From the NCBI GenBank assembly GCA_019802505.1, contig JAFMOC010000076.1:1719001-1783000 (forward strand): DNA of 64,000 bases. Reading direction: 5' to 3'. This document shows positions 47,265-60,479 of the stretch, piece after piece. The notes under the pieces are model-generated. The model was not told the origin of the DNA. It worked only from the letters and a program-made list of their open reading frames with translations, and did no database searches. Position 1 is the stretch's first letter; every line of letters begins with the position of its first letter. The DNA comes from Corydoras sp. C115. Lineage: Eukaryota; Chordata; Actinopteri; Siluriformes; Callichthyidae. The position numbers and the translations under genes are program-made.

Positions 47265-48475
47265 ATTGTGTTTTAGCATATCAGGTCTAGGTTTCTTTTG
47301 GGATTCTTGAAACCGATATCACAGAGCCTGCATTTGCTGTCAAAGCCAATCATACAGCTTCTCATTTCACTCGGATGCTTCAAAAACATATTATTACCAC
47401 CACTTCAAACGCTGCAGGCAAAATAAAGGAATAGGTTTAATCTTTCTCGCTTCTTTCTCTGTATATTATTCTGCTCAACTTATTTTCTTAAAACATCTAC
47501 TACACTGTATCTAAAATACATTATTTTAATGCATAAAGTAAAGCATAAAGCAATAAAACATTCCACAGGAGCATTCAAATCATAGGATGGCTATCATTAA
47601 GACATTAAGATTCTTATCCACTACAATAAGTCATGGTCAGTCCATTACACTTTCTCACAAACACAGTGCAGCTATTGTAGGCCTGAAGTGTCATTTGTTT
47701 AACAATGTTACAGTAGCCATTACAAACTCACAGCCAGAGCTTTATTATGGCACTTCTTATGACAGCATAGCACCCAGTGGCACTAATTTTGCAGTTCTTA
47801 TGACAGTGTAGCACCCAGGCTGTTTAACAGGTGCAGAAATGCCTCTCCCTCACTCTCATTCTCTTCCTATGACGACATCACACAGTACTGAGCAGTTGTT
47901 TCAAGACTATGGTTATTGTAAAGATATAGTGACAAATGGCTAAAGTGTGTCTGAGCATACGGACACACGTGTTGTTGTCATGAAGATGGAGTACGTTCTT
48001 ATCATAATGCAGACTTAACAAGAAACTGCTATAATAAATATTCTTTAATCTGTCTTTAAACTTAGAAGTTGAGTGCGTATAGTGTGTGTGTGTGTGTGTG
48101 CAAATAAGACACCTCTGAAACAAGAGCCATAGCAAATCTGTTGGAATTTACTTTGTTTTATTCTCTTTGGTTGTCTGCAAACCATAGTTCTGGGTACTAA
48201 CAATAGGATGTCTGTTATCACCCACAGGCCAGATGCCCAACATATACACAGCTGAATCGTATCGCTAACTCCAAATTTATTTATTTATTTGACATTCATT
48301 TTGATATGTGAGATGATGAGAACTGGAAACCTAACCTAACCTCTAGATGGCAGTGAGAATACAACTAGCAAAAGCAGTAGTATTTGAAGCAGTAAAAGAA
48401 GAATATTTACTACAACAAACATAAATCCTTGCACAAAGCAATATTAGATAACAAACCTGTAACATAACATCGGTG
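47265..48475. other. intergenic DNA, nothing recognised
   Basis: Short open frames only; a short GT run near 48081-48100. Confidence 0.5.
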
Positions 48476-48486
48476 GCTAGAGGGAT

Positions 48487-48842
48487 CTATCCATCCATTA
48501 TCTTCTGCTTTATCTTCTACTAGGGTCGTGTGGGGGGGTTCTCCATGCCCATCCGGGGAGAACGTTTCGGGGCGCAGGGCAGATACACCCAGGACAGGGC
48601 GCCAATCTATCGCTGGGCACACACTCACTCACACAGACATGCACACAAACACACGCTATATGGGGTAATTTTACAGAATTTAATTAACCTTAATCCATGT
48701 TTTTGGACTGTGGGAGGAAACCGGAGAACCTGGAGGAAACTCACGCGGATACGGGGAGAACATGGAAACGCCACCCAGATTGGCATTCGAACCAGCAATC
48801 CCTAATGCTGTGAGGCGAACGTGCTAACCACTAATCCCCCCT
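48487..48842 (-). mobile_element. SINE, GGAT tail
   Basis: Nearly complete reverse copy. TSD gctagagggat at 48476-48486 and 48843-48853; the head has decayed to ...CCACTAATCCCCC. Confidence 0.9.
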
Positions 48843-48853
48843 GCTAGAGGGAT

Positions 48854-49948
48854 TTTTACTCTAATTCTGCAAGTTTTTCACATCAGTGTAGCGTGGTTCT
48901 TTTTAGCAGTGATTAGACTCGGCTGCATCCACGAATTGCTTCACCTGGATCCATTACATTGGATGGTTACCTGGAGTTGATGCATGCATTTAACATTTCT
49001 GTGTCTTGTGCTGCTGTCTTTTTTTGTGCTGTATTTCTTTTTGTTTTAAGTAACTACATAAGTAGCTCAGTAATTGTCAGGAGTTTAGTGGGTATAAATT
49101 ATTTCCTCCCCGTCTCATCAGGTTATTGTCATTTTAAGTTACGTCCATCAGCACTAGTAGTGTTTATTACTTTTTACTGTCTTTTAGTTCATTAACCCCG
49201 TGTGTTTTCAGAACATCAGCATGTTTATGTTCTCTCTGCACTCCACACTGAAGGGAGATTTTAACAGAATGATAAATTTTCCCTGATCTTTTACCTGACC
49301 TGACACAGTAATATTGTAGAAATATTTAACTTATTTAACTTATTGATTTTTTTTTTTTTTTACTAAATATTATTAATTCATCCAATCATTTATACAGTAT
49401 AATTGCTTTTCTGTGGGTTAATGTAAACTGGTTTTCTTTAGTCAAAAAGTTTTCAAATTATTTCTATATTTATTTATTAAATTAACAAATTTCTTCACAC
49501 TTCTATAGAAACCTTCTAACAAACCTATTAATTATGTAGTGAATATGAACCCAAACAGCCGTTTTTTGTTACTGTTTGAGTATATTATATGTGTATAAAC
49601 AGGTGTTTTAGATAGTTTTCATCCAGCTCTGTTGTTATGAGAGTGATGGTCCTGAGTGATTGTCCTCAATGATCCTTATTTTGACCTTAATTTATCTTCT
49701 ACCACATGTTAAAGAGTTTTTCTTTCCACTATAACTACTGGCTTTCTCATGTGGAGATTTTTGGTAAGCTGACATCTAAAAACCTTACTCTTATTCTGAT
49801 TGTAGGTTTATACAGTTTGCTAACTTAACAACTCTCTATAAATTATAAACATTTAATTTTAATTGCAGATCAATTTGGCTTTGCTTTACTTTACTTTACC
49901 TTACTTTAGACATGCAAATTAATGTGGTTCTATATTAATTGCTTTTTT
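48854..49948. other. intergenic DNA, nothing recognised
   Basis: AT-rich; a 78-codon frame at 48959 is hydrophobic but has no recognisable family and no splice context. Confidence 0.5.
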
Positions 49949-49959
49949 GGACTGGATCT

Positions 49960-50085
49960 CCCTGAGATAGATTGGCGTCCTGTCCTGGGAGTATCTGCCC
50001 AGCGCCCAAAACGTTCTTCCCTGAATGGGCATGGGGAACCCCCCGCGACCCTAATATAGGATAAAGCGGAAGATAATGGATGGAT
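49960..50085 (+). mobile_element. 5'-truncated SINE, GGAT tail
   Basis: Only the last 126 bases of the SINE are present, yet an 11-base TSD ggactggatct (49949-49959 and 50086-50096) flanks it. It was therefore truncated during integration, as expected for LINE-driven target-primed reverse transcription. Confidence 0.92.
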
Positions 50086-50379
50086 GGACTGGATCTTAAT
50101 ATCTAAAACTATGTTAAACTTACCCCCTATTTGAATAAATAATTTATGTGAATTGTATTTAGCAATGTACATATAAAAATAGATACGTTAGCTCACTGAT
50201 AGGTGTCATGGTGGGATTTACTCGTTTTACTCTCCATTTTTTTTTTTTTTAACACAGTTTAAAGATATTTAAGTTAGATTACCTGCACAAACGTATGAAT
50301 TTGATATTCTGGTGATCTGACCTCTTGTATTTTATCACCCTTCAGTGTGGCTAAATCAAGGTCTAGCACTCTGTGAGAC

Positions 50380-52073
50380 TAGGGCTGCAACTAACAATGA
50401 TTTTCATAATCGATTAATCGGTCGATTATTTTTTCGATTAATCGATGAATCGGATAAATAAATAAAAAATGTCCATGTCTTTACATTTACATTTAATCAT
50501 TTAGCAGTCAACATTTAATCATTTTTCCAAAGATGGATGTTTTTCAGTAAAATTATTCTATAGTATAGTATTATATATAGTAATGATATTCAAAATGTTT
50601 AAGTTAACATTTCCTGTAATTAATGAAAAGCACAATGAAAGAAATAATGTATCATCTAAACATCCCTCACTTAACAACAATAGTCAACTCCAAATAACAC
50701 ATGAATTAACAAATCCAATCCAAATAACACTCAGTTGCCCTCAGTAATGAACCAAATATTGTCTATTCTGTAGCCTATTGGAAAAAAATTAATTAACAAT
50801 GAACTAATTAACAATCAGCTATTGAAAAAAAAATTTACAAATTAGCCAGTTAACAAAAAAAAAACCTCTTGTGAGAAATGTCAATTGGACACCGGGACAT
50901 ATGTGGCTGCTTTGCACACCGTGCACAAGGCTTCCCGTTTGTTTCGATGCGGTCTGAAAGTGTGTGTGGGGGGGGATTCTTTTGTAAACACACACTTGCG
51001 CTTCGGCGCGTACTTTAACGCCGTGCGCGTGTGCGCGTCAATCCCCCGCTCCCCTGCGGTGTGCTGCTATTGATTCACTAAAACCAGGACATTTCCTCAC
51101 TTTAAAAAAATAAACCGGGACAGGACGTGACATACGGACATGTCCCGGAAAATACGGACGTATTCGTATAACGGACGTTAAGACACGGACGTTAAGACAC
51201 GTTCTCTATCGCTGTTATTATCCAGTTAACAACCAAAACATGCATGAAGCTGCTCTGCCGGTCTAATAGTGTTACTCAAAACTAAAGAATCTCGGAATGT
51301 TGTAGTGATTTATCTGCTGTTGAGCTTCATCCTCATCGGTGGCTCCAGCATGTTTAGTTTCAGGTGGTGTATCATCACCATGCTATTGCGTTCATGTTCG
51401 CAGAGCTGCATGTTCCACGTTCTGTATTTGTGGGAAGGTGAATCTCCCGCGGCGGCACGGTGGCTTAGTGGTTAGCACGTTCACCTCTCAGCGCTAGGGA
51501 TTCCTGGTTCGAATCCCCATCTGGGTGGAGTTTCCATGTTCTCCCCGTGTCTGCGTGGGTTTCCTCCGGGTTCTCCGGTTTCCTCCCACAGTCCAAAAAC
51601 ATGGATTAAGTCAATTGAATTCTCAAAATTGCCCCATATAGAGTGTGTTTGTGTGTGTGAGTGTGTGCCCAGCGATGGATTGGCGCCCTGTCCTGGGTCT
51701 ATCTGCCCAGCGCCCGAGACGTTCTCCCCTGGATGGGCATGGGGAACCCCACCGCGACCCTAATAGAGGATAAAGCGGAGATAATGAATGAATGAATGAA
51801 TGAATGAATCTCCCGCAGTTTGGAATTAAACCGGAGCTTTTTTCTGCGTTGACTGTGTTTCATTTGTACGATTTATCAACTTGCTTTGCAGACTCTGCCT
51901 CGTTCTGTTCAACCCGCTATTATTTTCCAGCGTTATTCAAGCGCTGCAGGTGACGTAAACGGTTACGACATTGCGAGTAACGCGGAAATCGCACGACCCA
52001 ACGAATCGATAATGGAAATTCATTATCGATACTTTGGATAATCGATTTTTATCGATTCGTTGTTGCAGCCCCA
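50380..52073. mobile_element. hAT-type non-autonomous DNA transposon with nested SINE
   Basis: Terminal inverted repeats are tagggctgcaac (left) and tggggctgcaac (right, reversed), with subterminal ATCGATTAATCG palindromes. A perfect 8-base TSD, tgtgagac, is at 50372-50379 and 52074-52081. The length is about 1.33 kb without the SINE. No transposase is seen. An inner segment (50585-50770) matches 4076-4250 in the other hAT. A 14-base motif is repeated in tandem at 51171-51198. Confidence 0.93.
51451..51804 (+). mobile_element. SINE nested in hAT, GAAT tail
   Basis: Full-length copy with good A-box-like and B-box motifs. 12-base TSD tgaatctcccgc at 51439-51450 and 51805-51816. It inserted after the hAT. 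Confidence 0.95.
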
Positions 52074-52194
52074 TGTGAGACCATACCTTGGACCAGCTTT
52101 CAAAATTAAAAGCATAAATATATAATACACATATGATATATACAGTAACATGTTTTGCTTTCTATTTTGCCTAAGTAATTTATTCTCTACAATT

Positions 52195-52285
52195 TAACCT
52201 CTCCATGCAGTAAAACACACACAAATGCACACAATAATCAAGTGAGCACACCTGCCCGGAGCGGTAAGCAGCCCTGTACTGTATA
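52195..52285 (-). repeat. fragment of the 8.6 kb-type dispersed repeat
   Basis: Shares TTTAACCT, AAAACACACACA and GCCCGGAGCGGT in order with 8660-8740. Confidence 0.5.
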
Positions 52286-53574
52286 TGGTAACCAAGAGTA
52301 ACACTGTTAAAGGCATTCGTGTATCATTTCAAAGGAGGGATGAGACTTCCTAGTACACACTTGTCCTAAGTGCACACATTTTGCATAAGGTCATTCAACA
52401 ACAGCAAACACCCCTCAACTAAGAAATTCTATTGAGGCCAGAAGTGACACCTTAGTTCATGGTTTAATTTTGAGCAATAGTGGGTGTTAGAGAAACATAT
52501 GATGAAGGCAGTTGTTTTGAGGGCAGTTGGGCTGTGATCATAAAGGCAGATTTTATTAGCTGTTGCTTGATTTGTTCCTGTAGGCTGTGGAGTGAGCTGC
52601 TAAATCAATGTGTCCAGCTGTTCTCCTGACTCGACCGCTCTGCTTGCGCAGCAGGTGTACGGCCTGCAACGCCAGTCACACACACCCGCTCACATAACAA
52701 ATAATAACGGCCTCCACACACGGGCTATCCATCACTGTTATGGCCTGGCCTGAGAGATTGCTCTACATGCACAGACACACACAGTGAGAAAAAAAACACA
52801 TGCACTCTGTAAATGGCATAACTGTACACTGTACATGACTGTAAACCTTAAGTCAATCACTGTGGAACATAGGCAATGAAGAACATTCACAATATTTACC
52901 TGGTCACTGGTTAGCTGTTACAATATTTACATTTTTTTTTTAAATCCAGCTTAAGTGCTCATACCAGATTTCCCATTGTCTAATTACAGAGTTTTCTATA
53001 ACCACTGACCCATACAGGAAACACATGTTTGCACTGAATAATATTTTTTTGTTTTGTTTTCGTATATTAATGTAGAGTAAGGCATCTATCAGTGGAAATG
53101 TTAAAAACTACAATAGCCAGATGGTTACAGGGTGAAAATCAATTAGTGGTCCAAACAGCAAGGGTCCACATCTGGTGTAACTCAGCCTGGGGCCCAACGA
53201 TTTGAAGTAGGAGGTTGGGAGCAGACAAAGACGAGGAAGGCTCAGGCAGGTGAAGGCAACAAGGCCAAGATCATACTTACAACCAGAGTGTGTCAGTGGC
53301 AGTGCTAGAGAAGAGCTGGAACTGATAAGTCAAGTAAGAAGCAATTTACAGGAAATTGAGCTTGAAACAGCAACCACTGAGGTTTAAGTAGGATAGCAGA
53401 GACAGAAACTGAACCGCATAACTGAAGTGGATATACAGTTTTAAATAAATATTGTAAACAATTTACAAATATGTCATAAAGTAAGAACACATATGCGTTT
53501 GATCTTTGTAAATCACAACATTAAACAACTGAGAAAGCAAGGAGTTTGTAGTTAAGAAAAAGCACTAAGGATAT
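52286..53574. other. intergenic DNA, nothing recognised
   Basis: A GC-richer patch at 52540-52780 lacks any coding signature. Confidence 0.45.
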
Positions 53575-53592
53575 GGGGGGGGGGGGGGGGGG
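53575..53592 (+). repeat. poly(G) run of 18
   Basis: Uninterrupted G run; it could form a G-quadruplex and is also prone to sequencing error. Confidence 0.9.
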
Positions 53593-54774
53593 CAGTCCAA
53601 CTTGGAAACTAAGAACATAAATCTGCCTCTTTCTTCTTTCTCTGGCTTTCTTGTATAATATCCTTACTGTATATGGTTCCTGTAGGCAGTTTGGTCCATT
53701 GCCAGGTCAGTGAAGCTCCACACTTGTGACTGATCCACAACACATGCATACAAGTCATTCTTCTTAACATTCACACCCGATGTGTATAATGCATGTGTAC
53801 ATTTGTGGGAACTGTGTATCAGATGATAAATGTGTGAATGAATGTTTTGTGAGCCATAGAAACACCCGGGAGCAAAAGAACATTGCTTCTACACTTCTAA
53901 ACAGCTGGTCTACAGTTGACCAATAAAAGACATAAAAGCAACAAGCAAAGAAATGTGTGTGGGAGGAGTTGCATTCATCTGTGTATAACATAACAGAGGA
54001 TACTACCAACAAGCATTACAGAAAAGCATTCTGCATTCAATAAATCAATGTAATGTAGTACATACCTAACTTTGCAAGAGCCTGCTACAACTGTAGCTGC
54101 AAGTGATTTTGTTTAGACTGTCTCCTTAGATTTGTGTGGAAAGGTGAACAGGCCTGTGCACAAAAGGCCTGGGTACATTATGTAATTACCATAACATTAG
54201 CATATCATACCTTAAGAACCGAATCATTATTGTAAATGCAAATTTATAATTGTTAACAGAAATGCCCAAAAGGCACTGTTACGAGGTGATCACTCATCAC
54301 AAGACTTTACAAATGGGCCAGATAGACTAGTATGGCACAAAAACAGAAAGCTCCATTGTTGTATAGGGGCCTTAAGGTTGTTCATTTTTTTCCTTTTAAC
54401 CCAAGCAGGAAATTATGTATTGAGTAAAATTGTAGCCAAGGGTTGCTTTGTCATAAATTGAACATGGTAATCCCAACACATTCGAGCATTAACACTTCTA
54501 CTGAATGACATTTAATTTCCTCTGTGTTACAAGATTTCACCAAGTACATTACTCACATCACAGTCATTTGGAAAACTGTTGAAAACGCTGAGTTAAAGCA
54601 GTACAGAAAAATTGAGAAAGGTCAATAGATCTGTCAATTTGTCTTTCTGTCTGTGTTTAGATTTCCAAAAAGTAATGAGGTAAGTTACAAAAATATGCAT
54701 CAGAATGTACAAACATAATTTTCCAAAAGTTGGGACACTTTTTAAATCTGCAATGTAAACTTGAATTAAATATG
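53593..54774. other. intergenic DNA, nothing recognised
   Basis: No gene features. Confidence 0.5.
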
Positions 54775-55112
54775 CAGTACAGTGGTGTAAAAAAGTGTTT
54801 GCCCCCTTCCTGATTTCCTGATTCTTTGCATGTTTGTCACACTTAAATGTTTCAGAACTTGAAACCAATTTAAATATTAGTCAAAGACAACACAGGTAAA
54901 CACAAAATGCTATTTTTAAATATAGGTGTTTATTATTAAGGGAGAAAAAAAAATCCAAACCTACATGACCCAGTGTGAAAAAGTAATTGCCCCCTAAACC
55001 TAATAGCTGACCTAATATAATAAACCTAATAATAGACCACCCTTAGCAGCAACAACTGCAACCAAGCGTTTGCGATAACTTGCAATGATTCTTTTACAGC
55101 GCTGTGAAGGAA
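54775..55112 (+). mobile_element. common fish DNA-transposon fragment, class undetermined
   Basis: Starts AAAAAAGTGTTTGCCCCCTTCC and contains GTGAAAAAGTAATTGCCCCC, CACCCTTAGCAGCAACAACTG and GCGATAACTTGCAATGA in order. I recognise this as a very widespread fish repeat, remembered rather than searched. It is truncated on the right. Confidence 0.65.
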
Positions 55113-55457
55113 TATAAACATATGTTTAAATTGATGGCTGCAATAAACTTAAAATAGGAGAAAGAGAGGTACAGGCTTTCATCTAGGTCAGATCACATTT
55201 TCTTTGCAATTAAACTTTTTAATAATTTGGGAATTGAAGATATTAATGTTTTTAGTTAGTGAGTGAAATATTTTCTTATTTTTGCTGAATGTGAGACCAA
55301 GCTGCTGTGATATCTTGAATCTAAACAGGCTCTAAACCCAGTCATGTCTCTAATATCACACAGATATCCGGTGCAGATGGATAGCTTTTTCATCCTATAA
55401 AATAAACAGCAGCAAATGTTTCACCAAAGTACTTGTATAAGAATTAATGGAACCTAC

Positions 55458-55484
55458 ATATACAGTACGAGTCAAAAGTTTGGA
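55458..55484. mobile_element. Tc1/mariner-like terminal fragment
   Basis: TACAGTACGAGTCAAAAGTTTGGACA resembles the terminal repeat of fish Tc1-like elements. No second terminus or transposase is seen nearby. Confidence 0.55.
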
Positions 55485-55489
55485 CATGT

Positions 55490-55715
55490 TTTTGCTCCAC
55501 TTATCCATTTTTACAAGTTTCACTTTCCTTAAAGATTCCCTACGTAGTTCTACAATTACAAACTGTAGTCCATCTGTTTGTGGACTACAGTATATACTGT
55601 GTTAATCCCCTTTACTCTGTTCTCTAATGGTCAGGACCCACAACAGGGCAGGTATTATTTTGATGGTGCATTATTCTCATTCCAGCAGTGTCACTGAGGT
55701 GTTAAAATGAAATTT
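55490..55715 (+). repeat. dispersed repeat, same family as 9.2 kb
   Basis: TAGTTCTACAATTACAAACTG, AATGGTCAGGACCCACAAC and GGTATTATTTTGATGGTGCATT match 9215-9420 in reverse complement. Confidence 0.6.
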
Positions 55716-56536
55716 TAGCATTTAATTCACAAAGTTTCATACCAACAAAGTGAAGAACAAGGTATTGATGACCTCACATATTACTGGTGAAACTGCTAAT
55801 TGTACAACCTCCTAGAAATATTACACTATTACATTATCAGAATACATTTCAGTGAGTTAATAAATTATTGTTTTCAGGCATTTAAATATATTTTTTTTAT
55901 TGTTTTACTACATTTCATAACATGTTTTGGAAATGAGGTTTGTCCTGAGCAAGAGTTTGGGCAGGGGTAAGAGTGCAAAATAAGAGTAATATGTTTGTAG
56001 AATATTCATCTTTTCAAACAATTCATAATATTTGTAATAGTCCTCAGGTGCTGTCAGCACTGCACCTGAGACTGTTTTCTTTAGAGTTTAATGTGTTTCT
56101 TTAGTTCCCAGTACTGTTTAGTTAATTAACTTGCTACCCTGTGTCATTACTTAAGTTAATTAACTACCTGTTAGTAGTTACCCTATTCTATTATTAGCTG
56201 CTTGTTTAGTTTCATTGGTCATGTGTTCCTTTTAGGGCTACTTAGATCACACTGTGGAGTTCGGTCAATAAAGGTCATCAGTTTACATTAAATGCCCTGT
56301 GCTGTGTTTTATTCAAGTATAATAATGTTCCAGCATTTTGACCACAACTTGGTATCACAGTGTAAGACTCTGCACTGCACACACGAACCAGGCTTTATAT
56401 GGTGAGGGTAACTTAACTGGCAATTAAAGGAGAATTAATAAAAAAAATACACAAAAAAGTATTTCAACTTCTATTGTACAAAATATTGCGCAAAGTTAAT
56501 CTGGAAAGATTGAGGGGTAGAAAGAAAGAAAACATA
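55716..56536. other. intergenic DNA, nothing recognised
   Basis: AT-rich, no gene features. Confidence 0.5.
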
Positions 56537-56731
56537 ATCTATCACTGGTCACACACTCACTCACACAAATATGGGGCAATTTAGAGCATTCAATTTACCT
56601 TAAATCCATGTTTTTGCACTGTGGGAGGAAACCAAAGAACTTGGAGGAAACTACACCCAGATTGGGGTTTGAACCTGAATCCCCAGCACCAGAGGTGAAC
56701 GTGCTTATCACTAAGCCATCGTGCCGCCCTG
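56537..56731 (-). mobile_element. SINE, 3'-truncated and diverged
   Basis: Head (CCATCGTGCCGCCC, reversed) and body to CTATCACTGGTCACACACTC are present; the 3' end and tail are missing. Confidence 0.8.
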
Positions 56732-59700
56732 TTACAATTCATGCTCAATCTCTGATCCCATACTATTTAATGTCTTTGAGTGAGACATCATTATATATAC
56801 TCTTTATCACTTCTGTAGGGAGTACTTAGTGTTGATATGATATATGGGGTGCCTTATTCCTGGCCATACCAGCTCTACAGGGGGTAGTTTCATCCCCTCT
56901 CTGTAGGGGTGCCCAGATTTATTTACATGAAACTGTACACCATATATATGTATGCTCAGCCTGATCTCTTGAGCCTATCAAACATCACTGTGGATTATAT
57001 ATAGAAGAAAACTGGACTTTTATAAATGGAAAGCATTTATTTATGCAGGATACACAAGAGTTACTTTACCAGAACTCTTGGTATGTTTCCTTGTGGGATG
57101 GAAAATGTACCAGAAAAAAAACATTAAAAATGACCCTGATCATATCAACATCCCATTGCAGTGTGTCTGCTCTGGAGTGTATCCTTCCGTTCCCTTAAAA
57201 ACTTCCTAGCTCCCTGCTGTTGTTTGGTCATAAACCAATGTAATATCTTATGCGTGCCCTTGGGTCTGGGTTCTGATCTTTCTAAAGGCTGCAGGTTGTT
57301 AAAATGTAAGACGCGATATACAGTTGCATCTGCGACCAGTTGCCTCAGAGTACATCTGCATTAATACACACAGGATACAAAATGTACACTCACCTAAACA
57401 CTGAAAACAGTACACAATGCAATCAAACATCAAAATTGCTGCATCTTTTAATTCTTGAATTAGCAGAAGTTTAAGCATCCTAGGAGGATATAACAACAGA
57501 TTGATAGCAAATTGGTAACGATAAATTGTAGAAAAGTGTCTGTCCATAAAACCCATTGTGTTGGTGGACAAATTCTGAATACATATGTTCTTGTCCATTT
57601 CACTGCTACTCCTTTGGGTGTGCAGTATGCAACCTTCATCTATCACACTATGTCCTTTTGGGACAATGTTACACAATGAGAAGCTTCCTGAGCATAGTAA
57701 AAAAAATATGGCAGCTTTGGTTTATTGCTCTCAATTTTATCATCCATCTCCACAACCACCAAGACATGGTTTGTGAACAAAACTAGAAGTCATCATTAAA
57801 CTTAATGTGGTTTTCGAGAGACAGAGGGTGGTTAAATGCTTGTTAGTAATTATTTCTTGTATTAGAGCTGATTTTGATGGGTATAATTTGATATTTATTT
57901 AAAAGTAGTGGTAGTAGATAAAATCAATGTTGTTGTTTGAGAATCACCTAAGTTTGCTAGCAATTTAGTAACCATAACCTGCTGTATATTTCCCCGCCTG
58001 TCAGATTTGTCTGGGACCAGAAATGACTATTATATGATTCATTTAAATAGAAATGGTGCTTGCAAATATATCTACACCAGTGGGTGTGGTGGACTCAAAA
58101 TGAGGTGTGTTCAAGTAAATTTGTGGTATATTTCTATCATGTCAACAAAAAACATGCGCCACTGACTGAAAATAACCTAGGCAACAGTCAACAATCAGAC
58201 GTTCATTGTTAGTTACTACAAAATTAGTATGCCTATTGTGCCTTTTGTGTTTTTCCATTGTTACAATTCCAAAGACACACTGACACATTCCTTCTCTTTG
58301 TTTCCTAATTGTAGCAGTTCGTGCAGTTTGTATTCATTAAAGTACTTCCAAAGTACTACTAATTATTCAGTATTATGTTGGATATGGACATCACCATGGA
58401 TTGTGCATTACTTAGTTATGAACTAATTTTGAGCATTCCTAATAAAAGTATCAACAAAAAAAAAATTGACTATTAAAAAATGGTAGATATAGGTTAAATA
58501 AATACAATTTTTTTCTTTAAGTATTTATCTCTAAACTGATTTTGATTACAAAGGGTTTTTACATGCTGTTGACTCTAACACTAACTATTGGGGCAATAAT
58601 ATTTTATTGTATATTCTATTCAAAATGCCGAATTGGGTGTTGGATCATTTAGCTGTAAACCTGCGGTAATGGTGTGCATTCAAATTTGGTGCTACTCCCT
58701 CAATTTTAGAAGTGTAATCATTGTTAAGTGCCTTTTAGAATTACTTGCATTTTATCAGTAAGTGGTGAATTGTGAATGTTTATGAACATGCACTGAACAA
58801 ATTCTAAGTAGTCCAAGAGATCTGTTTGAAACCTGTCTACTTCTTTCATCATATCATTTTTATTAGGAGACAGAAAGATAGAGTTGTACTCTATAAAATT
58901 TTTTAAAAGGGTTCTTCTCCCTGTTTCTGGCATGTAGAAACAGCAGTGAAGCATGTAATCTTAACACCATCTGAGGCTGTAGAGAACTCACAAGCCAAAT
59001 TGTCTGTGTCATCGCCTGTGTCTGGCTGTGAAATATAAGGTCTGACATCATCAAGCCTCACAGAGGGATGTAAGAATGACCTGAGAGGGGGCTGGAAGGA
59101 AGGAAGGTTTAAGTCTGTCTAGATTGTGCAGTGCAAATAGGTCACTGCAGGGAATGTCAAAGCTGTTTAAATCGTTACATCGTATTCCCTTGGTGAACAT
59201 TTAAAATTATTATCTGGTCTTTTCGGCCCTTAAATGTTGTTTCCACTCTCTTCTCATCCTCTGCCTTTCTCAGTCTTCCCATCTCTCAATCTTTCTATTT
59301 AGAATTTTATGGCATTTAACTAGTCTGTTTTTGAATGCAGCAAAAGTTCAGATTTACTAAAAATGCAGTGCAGCACATGACATAAAAATTCATGGCATTT
59401 CCAGAGGGTCAGCAGAAAAATGTCACTAAAATAGAAACTGGAACCAAAATGGATAACAGTTACTGGGAAGGGAAGCTTGTTTGATCTCTTCATTTATGGT
59501 TTCTTTGAAAGATGGCTTGGATCATCTAAACTTGACATCTGGGACATAGCAGGCAGAAATACATTAACCTTGACCTTGAGATTCAAGACTGAAGTCTTTT
59601 CACAGCATCTTAACTCAGCATAGACAAGTGAAGCAATATATAGTTGACATTATCCTTGTAACATCTCAAATTGAAATTGTAGTATGCAAATAACTGCTTT

Positions 59701-59991
59701 AGTGAAAATGCCAATTTATACTTCTGCACCTTAGGTATTGTATAAGTGCTACTTTGCCACGTAACCTGACAGCCACGTTGTCAAGATACCACCTCGAACG
59801 GCACCCTCGGTACAGTGCTCTCTAGTACAATTTGTATATATACAATATATATAATAATTTGTAACTGAATACTACAGTGACACAATCAATCCTCAACAAA
59901 ATCCTTGTTTCGCAGAACATACTTGACCAAATAATTCTGATTCTGAATCTCAAAGACTTAAACACATACTGCATTCATGTTGCCACATACA
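56732..59991. other. intergenic DNA, no gene accepted
   Basis: Holds a 125-codon minus-strand frame (57299-57676) that crosses a donor-like GTGAGT, but I recognise no family in it. Nothing else stands out except a less AT-rich patch at 58960-59150. Confidence 0.4.
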
Positions 59992-60479
59992 TGTAGCCGT
60001 GATATAGATTATCAAGTGGAGAGAAAAACTATGTGGAAGCAGGCAATCATGAAGCCACCTAGGTCCTGGTGTGCCAGGTATTTAAGGGGGTGTTCTGAAG
60101 TCCTTTAGAGGAGTGTGGTGAGGCTAGCACCTTATGTAGCCTGACTGCTAACGTTTAATCTCTGACCAACTTGGTTGATTTCAGAGCATCAGGTATGTTA
60201 ATTTTGTCCATTATTGGTGTGGTATTATTGTACACATGAATTATAGCCGTATTTGGGTTAAATATCCTGTTTTCTAAACACCTTTGGTAATTATTAATGC
60301 TAGTCATTATGATTGGTGTGTTCACTATTATACCGGCATTGATGAAATGCACGTTGTTCTATGTGGAGTTTGAACTCTAGACACTTTCACTTGTAAATAA
60401 GATCAATGTATATAACTGTGTTTTTATTATTTACATTATATTTTATTATATTTGCACAGGAAGGGTTGTCTGGCAGTCC

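Noticed and set aside
48959..49195. Hydrophobic 78-codon frame that could be mistaken for a small membrane protein
   Set aside because: T-rich DNA gives Phe/Leu/Val-rich readings; no start context or conservation evidence.
57299..57676. 125-codon minus-strand frame
   Set aside because: No family recognised; a donor-like GTGAGT lies within it but no partner exon is visible. A frame of this length is plausible by chance in this amount of sequence.
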